A stretch of 64,000 bases of DNA. Source: Rallus limicola. Taxonomy: Eukaryota > Chordata > Aves > Gruiformes > Rallidae. The notes beneath the pieces are model-generated. The model had not been told where the DNA came from. It was given only the letters and a program-made list of their open reading frames with translations, and ran no database searches. Positions within the stretch are counted from its first letter, which is position 1. Every line of letters starts with the position of its first letter. Made by a program: the position numbers and the translations under genes. Shown here one piece after another: positions 41,101-53,100 of this stretch. Where the stretch lies: assembly GCA_022605955.1 (NCBI GenBank), contig JAKCOZ010000008.1, positions 26,971,083-27,035,082 on the forward strand, written 5' to 3'.

Positions 41101-44100
41101 ACAGCTATGCATCAATAGTCAAAAGTATGATTTGCTGTAGGGTATGCGGTTCTTACCAGAGAACCCCACTTTTCTTCTTTGCTCAGTTTCTTTCAGTTCT
41201 CTGCTCAGCCAGTGAGCAGGGATACCAGGAGTTTCTCTGGTTGCAGTTTTCTGGAAATTTGCTAACTAGCATAGGACTTCCAGCTATTTCATACGACTTA
41301 CGTGCATTACAAGGCACGATCCCAGCCTTACCCAGCTTTTCTCCATATATTTGTAGGTGGCATTCACACAGATATGTCTATAGGGCTAGCTTATTTACTG
41401 CTCACTGGTGAAGACATACCGCCATACTCCTGATCTGTTCTCCAGCTAGAGTTCTCAGCTGTTGCAAGAGAGCTTTATAGATCTTTGTTTTCTCCTGTGG
41501 AAGGTTTTGGACTGCCTCCATCAAGATGTCTCTGAGCTGGGCCAAGCAGCAGGCAGCTCCTATTACCAACCCTGAGATCAAATGAGTTTAAACAGTGAAA
41601 TCATATATTAAACAGCAAAATCATATACAATCAGAATCTAAATACAATATATAGCTGATAAGGCCTCTAGAGATTTGCTTTTGTACACAGCTCTTGTCAG
41701 CAGGAAGACAAAGAGAAGTGATAGTAAGATGCATTTTATATTACATGCAGTAATTGCAGCTGCTATTTGCTTATTCAGCGATGGTTCCTAGCATACACAC
41801 GTACCCAGCAAACACACACTGCATATTCACACACACCAGTGTATATCCCGTTTCCATGCTGCGTATCCCCAAAGACATGAACAACAGTTTAATCATTAGG
41901 ATAACACATGACCAAACTACTGGAATCTTCCAAGACAAAGCTGCAACCACTCGATCACAGTTCCACTAGTATCAGAGAAACCACTACCATGGGCTTTAGT
42001 GAACACTGCAGTAAACCTGCAGAGAAGTCTTCAAGTATTGCGCAGCTTTTTTTCTGAACAAAAGGGTTGTCTTCTAAAGTAATTTTTTATTCATGGATCT
42101 GCTTAAGTGCAGATATTAGCATAATAATTTGAAAATATTTATTATTCAGTAACTCATGGTGCTATGAGAACATAAGGAAAGAAATAGGCAACTGTAACAA
42201 AGTATTAAATTCTGTATTTTTTAAATAGCTTGATGTAACATTTAATTCCTTTGCTACAGGTACAATGGCTCTGCTCATGGAGCTGATGTGTCCACCAGAC
42301 TGGATTTGTGACTGATGTACATTAGCATAACCCTTTAGATGTCAGTACATGTATGATCATTTCTATTAGCTGAGAATCAAGCCCAGCCATTCCAAAGAAA
42401 ATTCTGTATTGGAAGTTTATGGCTGAATATTGTGTTGAAAATCTAGCCCTAGCCTAATCAATATTCTGTAGACTTTATTGTTGTGACAGAAAGGCTCATG
42501 ACTGGTGAAAACATAAAAAAAATAATGTTGGCTTAGGACCTTCTCCTGTGTTTGCTGTCTGTGGAAATATCTGAGATTTGAACAACTATTTTTTTCACAG
42601 AACAGTTTCGTAAATTGTCTACTGCCATCAATCATCTGCAGACCACAGGGGAGCTGACATACTGGTTAAAAGGCTTAATGAAATGTCTGCTACAGAGAGA
42701 AAAATCCCAAAATACTCTGCACCAATTAGAGCAGTTTCAAATTACAAAAGCCAGATTAATTCAGTTGCTGCTGTTTGTATCATCACTAGAGGTAATTTGG
42801 AGGCTTACCATCATTTGTGCTACTCACAACATGCATTTCTGGAATCCTAACAGGATGGAGAATGACTGGATGATAGGCAGCATGGCGATTTTTTTTGAGT
42901 CCTGAAAGGCAAAATCCGAAACTTGAGTGGAGATCTCTTTAAAGAACAGACCACATTCTTGAACACAAAGACTTAAAAGTTCAAAACCTTTGTAACTAAG
43001 TAGTTTCAAAGTCTCAGTGACTTTTTTTTTTTTGTGCAGCACCTTGAATATCACATTTTACTGCTTTTGCCACATCTACTTCATCTGCTTCTCTCTGCAG
43101 TTCAAAGGCTGATCTGAAACCTAAAGTCCAATATTCTCTTTCCCGACTCTTGCTCCTGGTTCCTCTGGACTGGTTTCTGGTCCTATATCACATTCAAATT
43201 TCAACTCTCACCTCAGAACTATACACAACTCCACACCTGTTTCATCACATTTCTAGCCACTTGGTCCACTTTTCTATTCAATCTACATATTTCTATTGTT
43301 CTCTTCTTGTGTAATGTCTTTAAAAAAAAAAAAAAACAATTCCCAAACTTGTTTATACAGGTAGTAACTAGATCATCTTATGGAATCTCTCTATTGTAAA
43401 CCTCAGACTTTCTGTGGTAGTCCTCTTTGCAGTGCAGTAACTGGTTTAGAGCCTGATCTGATTACACCAGAGAGCTTTTCCTTGATGGGGAGAGACTTGA
43501 AGACAAGATTTGGCATTTTACCAAGTATTGCATCACAGGGTAATGTTACTCAACAAATGTCACGCCCCTTACTGGGATACGTACAAGTAACCCAAAGGTT
43601 CTCTTTCAATCTATGCTTTTATTATCCCAACAGTGAAGGAGATATTCTTACCAAATTCCTCCTGACTGCTCAGTCTTTCAAAAAAAAAAAAAATTAGTAA
43701 GAAGTTATAAAAGTTTAAAAAACCCAACATCCATAATACGCAGAAACTCGACAGTGCCTAGATGTGGCATATGGGGTTACTGTGCCTTTCCATAGACATT
43801 ATTTGTGATGCTGAAGCTAATGTGGATGTGAAGTATTTGGCTGTCATCAGCATGAGTGAGTTCTTCCTTATTTACACAAACTGTCTTTCTTAAGGTACTG
43901 TGTGGCCACTGCATAATGTAATCCCCATCTCAAAAAATCTTTTGTCCTTCCATACCTTCACTGGTGTTCCCCACAACCAGAGGTGCCTTTGGATACTTGG
44001 CTTTCAGCTCCAGAAGCTCCTGCAGGCTAGTAGGAGAAATCCACATTGTTCTCTTGCCACAGAAAACCAGAGTTGTTCTTTGCTGCTCCTGAGCCATTCT

Positions 44101-47100
44101 CTACAGTGGAAATTACAAAAATTTGGTAATTCTGAGTAATGTTAATATAAAACACCATATTGATAATTAGGACACTACGTTATGATAGTAAGATATTAAT
44201 GGGGCTTTTAATCTGAGGTTCCTGAAGTGCTGTACAATACTGAGCTTTTATCATTAACTATATTAATGCTCAAGAAGCTGAGACGAGAACCAACTAAATT
44301 ATTTGGTAAAAGCCACACTAAACGAATGGTAGAAGATTATTAAATGAGTGGCACAAGAAAATCACAGAATCACAGAACTGTAGGGCTTAGAAGGGACCTC
44401 TAGAGATCATCAGGTCCAACCCCACTGACAGAGCACAGATAGGCGTCCAGACAGGTCTGGAAGATCTTCAGTGAAGGAGACTCCACAGTCCCCCTGGGCA
44501 GCCTGTCCCAGGGCTCTGTCACCCTCACTGTGAAAAAGTCCTTCTGCATGTTGGTGTGGAACTTCCTGTGCCTTATGTTTTCCTTTCTGCTGCTCTCACA
44601 TTTCTGAGGGACACCCTTTGCACATGATGTAAACAATAAAGCAATGTGATTGGATTTGTGGGAAATCAGGATGACAAAATCTCACTGCATTGGTGACATA
44701 ATACAAGTGTATTGTCTTAGACAAGGAGGATCACCGCATCCCTATTTGCTGAGTGTCTTGTATCTACTGTACTAGACTCAGACTAGTTTCTACAGTATGT
44801 AAAATGTTTTTAAAAATTAAAATGCCAACTTTCTCATTTGTCTGTAAGGACTATTTCCCCCCCCCCCCCCCCCGAAATATTGCATCCTTGGGATGGTGGA
44901 TCACTATTTACATTTTTGTTTAATCAAAGTTTTTTTCAGGCACCTCCTGTCTTACAAGACTAAACATATCCCTTTTTCCCTATGAGAATACCATATATAT
45001 TCTTTTCATATTTGATAAGTGCCAAGTGGGATCATGGCTTCAAAATATGCAAAAGCAATCACTAAGAAAACACATGTCTTTGCAGTCAACACAATGAACA
45101 AACAGGCCAGTAGACAAGACACAGAACTGTTGCAACTATGGACTAGCCTTCAAGGTAAGAGACATGCCTGAAACACAAAAAAGGAGCTATGTGTCTGTGG
45201 AACCATTCACAATCCTAGTAGTGTGGGAATGCCTCCGGCCATAGGCGAGTCTGTCATTAAGTGCTACTGCCTAGGTATCTTCACAGCTCCACTTCACATG
45301 CTTTTTCCAGTACTACAGACATCCAAAGCATATTAACTAAGCAGGTTTAATTTCTAAGCACCGAGCTTAATGCTCAACCTCTTTAAAGCTATTGAGAGCT
45401 TCAAACTGACTCCAATGGGATTTGACCAAGCTCAGCATAATCAATGTAATGTTCAAGACCTTGTGCAGCTTGGAGGAGCAGTTCACTCCTCCTGGCAACT
45501 GAGTCTGAACATGTAGAACAGCTCACAGGAGCACCTCTCTGGTTGAACAGCTTTATGAGCCAGCAGAGGTTTAGCCAAGATCTGTATTCCAAGCATAAGA
45601 GCTGCAAAATGTCCATTTAATACTTGCATTCTTAAACCATGATTCTCTCAAAGGCAGGTCAAATAGCAGAAAAACAAATCCGCCTTCCACATTCATGGCT
45701 TCAGTAAGGCACTTATGCCTTACTATGCATGTTCTCCACTATAAGGCAATCATTAAACAAGGAAGTTTTACTCTACAACATACGTTTACAAAGCCAACTA
45801 ACTGCCTTGCAGCAAATGGCATTCTGTAATGCAGTAACAAATCAAAGAATTGTGCCATGGTTTCCCAGAACTCAAATACACTTTTGTGTCTCTGAGTTGA
45901 CTGTGTAACAGCAGCAAGAAGTGCCAATGAATATTTGCAAAAGGTGTGCAAACAAGGAATTTCACAAGAAGCTGTTGAAACATGAGCGAGGATTTAAAAA
46001 ACAGCCTGGACCCACCCGCTTGGATTCTACTCAGTCTGGTCCGGGTAAGTCCTGCACTACCATTTTCACAGGTCTCTTGCCTCTCTCTGCACATCACAGA
46101 CACCTGACACCACCTTCTTTCAAGCTGCCACCTGTCCTTCTGTGACTTTCCAACAACTACTGCAATGATCCCTATTCTTATTTCAAGTTCTTTGCCTTTC
46201 CTGTGGACCTGCAGCATTTCCCATGTGTAAGTTCAGCCTCAGGTTGCCAGGGTGGGCTATATACCAGGGGGAAGGAAACAGTGAGTCTTATGGTCCCTTG
46301 AATCCAATGATTTCAAGACTGAAAAGGTGGAGAAGCTCTTTTAGGAACCTTCAAAGAAAATAGCCTATTCCACAAAAAAAGACCAGGCCATCCAAAATTA
46401 AATGGTTCTGAGTAAGGAGTTCTTTTGGGGAAAGTCTGGAAACACAGTTTTTGAAAATAGGAGCTATTTGTAATAATGGCAACATGTAGATTATCCACAT
46501 TGAAATGCCTCATTATGTTTGACTAAAACTGATTCCTTTTGTTTATCTGAGGATAGACCTTTCAACTTAACAGAAACCTAACCTTTTCAACATCTGCAGG
46601 AACTCAGTCATGCTAGTATGATAACAAATGTCAGTAATGCTTACCATTAGTTCAGGAGGAAATATGAATTCCTGTGTTGGATCCATGTGTGGGAATTCTT
46701 CCAGATTGCAAAGACCTGAATGAATCTGCAAAGAATTGGGGTCAAAAAGGGAAAATACATTTTCAGAGTAAGTTGCAACAGCTGAGATTCTTTCCTAAGG
46801 TGATACTGAGTTTTGACACTTGAGTTGCATTGAAATTGCCTTTTAATGTTTATTTCTGTTATACCTATTTACAAACTACAGTAAAGACAGGAGACTATCA
46901 TACTAATTACTCCCAAGCCTTTGCTTGACATATATCAAGCTTCAAGAAAGATCTTGCAATATTTCCTGACAGTGATCATAGCAAATGTGCATCAGCCACA
47001 TAGGGTAAAATGTCACTGTGGGAAAATACAGTGGCAGATAGTAGTGTTATGTTCTTGGCATAAGTCCTGCCTGTTACAGAGCTTTCTGATGGAGTCTGAG

Positions 47101-50100
47101 ATGACAACAAATAAGGTAACAGCCCATCTGATCAGAAATATTTCTGCTTAAGGAGAGCCTCTCCACCCTTTCTTGCATAAGAACTGCAAGAACTAAATGC
47201 CAGCAGCACACCATAAAAATTAGCTTTCTTTACAGATGTCTTTTTTTCTGTTGATGTCCCTTGTTGAGGCTATGTATTTTTTCAGCATGCAGAAGCTTAC
47301 ATGAGACTCTGGATATTATGTGTAACCAGCACTGGTTATTTTTTTCTGCCTCACTGATGTATTTTCAGAATCAAAAATCTTATCAGAGTAGATAGCAACG
47401 GATCTCAAGCATACTGAGTAGGAAAATAAATTGGCATATCCAAGTCTGAAGTCTCTTATCCCTTCCCAAACAGTCATTATCTCGGGCACTCTGAGCAGAT
47501 TGTGGCCATGGCAACTGTAAAAACTGGCTCTGGATGACCTAGTCTACTGAAGGACTTCATTGATGAAATGGCAAAAAATTTTGTCCCTCCCTTGATCTTC
47601 ACAATAATTAGGCCGCAGCTATTTAACCTGGATGAAAGCAACTAAGAGGAGTGCAGATCAGTGAAAGCAAAATAAGACAACACCCAAAGTAAATGCTGTT
47701 TTGTAACTGACAACTGCTGCATTGCCAAATTCATGCTTCAGACAACCTTGGCAGCATCCAGTCAAAAATTTTCAGTTCTTAAAGGGGCAGAAACGATACA
47801 CACATGCCCAAATGTACACACACATCCAGTTACACTCCTTGGGCTCTAAGGTTTTTCACAGTTAAAACAAGTTCTCCTCCAATCACCAAAGACATTTTAC
47901 TTTAGGGGGTCCTTAACCTTTTCAGTCAGAGGAACTTTATCCAAGGAGTTAAATTCCTCATCATGAAGCCAGATGGAGTGATATTAGGGCACTGTGGCTT
48001 CTTCTTGTAGGTGGATGAAGACAAGTTCTGAGATATACGTAGGGAATGGAGGACCTTTCTGAAAGCCTTATGTGTACTGGAGGTCTTGTGTGTACACAAT
48101 AATTGTGAAACCTTTGCCAGAAGAAACACAAATGAGGTAGCCTAGGGTTTTACAATGTGCATATGTACAGTGACAATGTGTGTTTTGAAGTAATATCAAT
48201 ACATCAATTACTACAGAATGCAGAAGAATAAGACACTTCCCTGAAGGTGCTGGAGCCACTAACAAACATTAACACTTATGAAAGGCTTTACTAGAACAAA
48301 CTGACATTGCACAGGAATAGCTTTGCTTCACCTTCAGGAATTCAGAGCTGGTGTCTCAAATGCACAGAAACAAACCACACTGATGGCTGCAGAATTTTTA
48401 TAAGGGGGTTCAACTATACATCGAGACAAACTTTTTTAAGGAAGGTATCTCTGATCAACAGTTTTCTTCCTCAGAAAACAAAGTAGACTTAAATGTTTAA
48501 TATCAAGATCTACCCTCTCACTGGAAAACATCATTACACAGGTCAAGCCTGTCTGCATTCTGACTACACAGCAATGCAGATATGCTTGTGCTACCTTTCT
48601 GCAGCACTGAGAACACAGAACATTGGCTAACTGCCCAAGGACAGAAAAGCATCTGCTGCCTTAGTTCAAGATGGCCTTTTCTACAAATTTTGTAATTCAA
48701 ACAAGAGATAATGACAAAAAATGTGATGTAACTTACTTGACCTCCTGTAGAAGATGAACACACATTTTCTTCCTGATCCAAGCAACACTGTCCAGTTCCT
48801 CTGAGTTGGCAGCATGTGGGCTTCTAAAGAAATCATATATAAAAGCAATGAGGCAGCTTTGTGATTTACTTTTAAATTATTGTTTTGATTCTTTCTGTTC
48901 CAAAGAAGATTTGTTTGGTTACTTGAACTTGCTCCAGGAGACTTCTTAAACCATAGGGCCCCTAGGAGTGAGCTGCCCACCCACCCAAGTATCCATAAAG
49001 TAAATGGAAAAAACTCAGTATTACTCCATTGTAAGTGCCAGCATATTTAAAAACTAAAAGTGACAGATTTTCCAAAGGCTCAACCAAAAAGGATTTCCAG
49101 ATGAAGCTAGATTCCAGGTAGGTACTTCAAGGAGATTCAGCAACTTCAGATACCACCAACTGTCCCAGAATGAGAAATACATTTGAAAATATTGACCTAC
49201 CCCAGCAAAAGATGTACAGCTGTCTATAATTGGCCTGTATCCTGTGCAACGGCACAAATTACCTGAAGTAAACCATATGATAATCAATCATAAGAAACCA
49301 GAACAACATTTAGGAGTACTGATGTAATTTGGAATGGTATGGTGTCAGACTTGTTGATAAGAAATGCTGAAATTTATGTCCCTACTCTCCAATGGGCCAA
49401 ATCACATCCGCAAAAATAAGAAATATTATTTTAATAGAGATTATGACTTACAATTAAAAATATTCTAAAAGAAATGTATAATAAGAATTAATTTAATAAT
49501 TTTCTTAAAATAAAGTTATTAAAAACAATCAAAAGTACTATGAGTACTACGACCACTACAGTTGGGTTTTATATTCCAATCAGAAATCTACTGCCATCTG
49601 TCACTATCACCATTTTCATATACAATTAACAGCAGCAGTGAATTCTCTACTGGATTTTCTTGCACTTACCCCATGGAAGGGGGGGGGGGCACTTATTTTG
49701 GGAACTATAGGAGTGTTAGAAAACTTGGGACTAGAAAGTGAATTGAAGTTCCTTCACTTATTGCAGTAGATCTTGCTTGAAGAACAGTGAAGGTTTCAGA
49801 GGGCTAAAATGTCATGTCATGTATCTCCTCTGTAGCTGTTGAAATTTGTTAGAGACTTCACATCATTACTGTGAGTACTTAGACTGCAGAGAAGATAGAA
49901 CCTACTTCTTCACTGTATCCATTGTAACACTGTCCTCATATTATACTACATTGAAGCTGCTGGTGTAGAAAGGTTATAAAGCCAACTCTTCTAAATGCAG
50001 GGGTTTTCAGAAATATCCAGCCAGTGCTAAATGCCACTGTGTACCCCATTTGAATTCTGCAGCGTGAGCCATCTTTTTATGATTTTGATATGTCCTTAAA

Positions 50101-53100
50101 CCACCATGGCTATGACAAATACTACTTTTGGAATATCATCTACTGCTCTTTGAGTCAAATCATATTTAGGAGCTTGGAAGTCAAATATTTACCCTTTTAT
50201 AATACTTTTTACAATTTACTGTCTGAAACCTACCATCCAGAGCAGAAATTATCTGCTCCATAGAAGGTTCTGCATGGTTTCTCAGTAAGGCATATATGGA
50301 CATCACCATTCCAGGGGTGCAGAATCCACACTGGGAGCCATGACACTTGGCCAGCCTTTCCTAGAACAAAATACAACAGGCCCTGAATCCAGGATATGGT
50401 TTCATGGCTTTCTGAATAGCCATCTTCACATATGTCATTTTTTGGCTAGTAACAGCATTTTGACTACTCAACTATGACTATTCTTGAGGAAAATGCTCAG
50501 CACAATCACCTAGTTGAAGGGTGATACTCCTGTTTAGACCCTCATAATCCAAATTGCTTGATATGAGAACAGATAGGGCCCAAGATTTTCAGTTTAGACA
50601 TGAATCATACATTAAATATTTCTAACCATGAAGGACAGAACACAGAACAACTCCTCAATCAGAGCTTCAGCACAGACCACTCCCAGAGTCAAGACCCCTG
50701 GAAAACCATGTTGAGAAAAAAGGATTTTTAGAAAACACTGGTAAATCTGCGTGGTCAGACTGTGCTTTTCAGGGACAAGCCAGAGTGGTGGAAGTAAAGA
50801 GCTACCTAATCCAAGGGAAATTGCTGTCTCACAGGGAGAATGTGTCTAATTTAATACCTGTCAATCTGGTTGCAACCTGGAGTCACTCATGCCTTACTAC
50901 AACATGTTGTCCTCAAGGAGATGGCCAGGCATCGTGTTCATGAGTAAATGAAACTAACTGATGGCCTTTGCTCTTGTCTATCCCTTCTGAAAAATGACAT
51001 CCTACATGGCTGGATAGCCCCGTAGAGACTGAGATGTGCTCCCTGCATGCTAGCACATTAGGAAGAGCTCCTTCCATGCTACATACAGGGCCAATCCCAA
51101 CCTAGAAACTGCTGCATTAATTCCTAAAAATACCTGTTCATCTAAACAAAATAACCAAAATTTTGAGTTTCTAAAATCCCTTCAGAGGATTACATAGACT
51201 CAAAGCACCTTCTCACAGATCCCAACTTCATTACAGACATAGTATAGGATAATCTCATTATCTTGAAGCCCAAAACAGTCCAGTTTACTCTCACCTGAAT
51301 TGGATGAATTCTGGTTTTAATGCTTCCAACTCCTTCCACAGTAGTGACAGCAGCACCGTGAAGTGAGCATATGGGGAGAAGGCAGGAGTTGGCAGGACGA
51401 TGTCTTTGAAGTGTGAAGGAGAACTGTTGTGTTAAATAGCTTTGTCCATGGAGGAAGAAACAAAGGATATATACTCACAATAATCTAGAAATACTCAGAT
51501 TGAGCAGAAAGACATGGGAAGAAGGATATGCAAGCATACAAAATTCTATACTTGCACTATGAGAATATGTATCCTGCTCCTACAGCTGGGACTTAGGCAT
51601 TAAATTATTTTCTCATTAAAGAAGTTAAAAGAAAATAAATTTTAAAAATCCCTACACATTTTGTTGAAATCCAAAGTCTAGAGCCAGAAGTGAAGAAGTC
51701 AGGCTCAGCATTTTTAATGAAACAAAATTTCAAGTAGAACTCCTAACATTGCTGGGGGCAAAATCATACAATTACAACACAGTATCTCTATTGCAGAAGT
51801 CTGTGGAGATTTTATCAATGATTACATGAAACGTCTAGTGAAGACTTGTTAACCAGTGACATATCCTCAAATAAGCATGTCAGGAGAGGCAGATGACAAA
51901 AGGGCTGCTGAAATATCAAATCATTAAAAACACAATTTAAAAGCATAATTTCCACAGAAAATTGGGGGAGGTTGGTGTCGGGTTTCTGTTTTTGGTTTGT
52001 TTTTTTTTTTTTTTTCCCAAAAGACTGAAAAGAGAGCATCTAAATCTGTTACTGCATGATAGCACGTTCAACCCTGGAATCACCATTGTAGAAGGTTCTA
52101 GGTAAGGCTTTTAAATATGTACCAGAACTCCTCAACATCCATCTACAGAAATAGAAAGAAATCAAGTAATTCCCAGTGCAGGCCAGTTTTCTCAAAACAC
52201 TAAATTACTATTTCCAAGTATCAATGTGAGGATACTGTATCTGCTTGGCAACTGGATCATATGTGGATATCATCACAGTACAGGCACCACAGCCTCCTAT
52301 CCCACAGCCATATTTTGTACCTGAGAGACGGACTGCAAGGGAGACGGTCAAAGAAAAAAAATGACAACATTTTGTTTTATGTGCAGAACTGGAGGGATAT
52401 TCTGACCAGACAGCTCCAGAGACAAGAAAATGTGTACAAGATAGATGAAAATAAAGCACGGAGAGAGATGAGAAGGGTAAGGAGAGAGAGAGAAAAGTAA
52501 GTGTGAGGCAGACTTCCAGCACAGTTTTTCAGTCCCTATAGCGTGTCAATACTCAGTAAATTCCCAAAAGACTGAAATCTGCACCCTGTAAGTAGGATGG
52601 GTTGAACAAATACACAAAATAAGTCCTCTCATTAGTTTTACCCATAACACTTTACCAATCCTTACCCATCTTTATCTATATCTTGCATTTGCAAAGCAGT
52701 ACCAGCAGATCTCAGTATGTTTCCAGTGCTGCTTCCTGAACATCCAAGGAGTATAGTAACTTAAAATGGAGCACAATACCCAAGCGCACACACCTAAATT
52801 CTGTAATTCACCACACATTATGTGCCTCCTATACTGTGACTACCTACATGGGACCATATAGTGGCTACGCCTCCAAATCATGATCTCCTCCTTCTGGTAT
52901 TGCAATGCCCTGCAGTACAGTAGAATCTACTATTCCCTCTCATTTTAGCTCCTTTTCAGAATAACATATTCTCCTCTTACTCTTCGCACTGGGTGGGAGC
53001 ATTTGCTTCCATTTTGCTTAGGTACTAGGTGATGTCTTCCATCTGATTTCACCATGTTTCTGCATTTCTTTAAACCCAGTGCCATTTCATCCACTGATGC

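Larger units (their letters stand above)
44101..46644 (-). other. AOX2: AOX2 intron 8
   Basis: About 2.5 kb. It carries a CR1 fragment (44,361-44,620) and a run of 17 C at 44,857-44,873. Several 65-140 codon frames between 45.4 and 46.5 kb have no recognisable similarity. Confidence 0.6.

Noticed and set aside
48681..48980. Minus-strand 99-codon frame across AOX2 exon 7
   Set aside because: It is in a different phase; the exon frame ending CCLDQEEN fits the AOX family and keeps phase with exons 6 and 8.
52321..52332. Alternative acceptor CTCTCAG|GTAC for AOX2 exon 3
   Set aside because: It would delete the conserved L-R-L-S and break phase with exon 2; the upstream TTGCAG site restores both.
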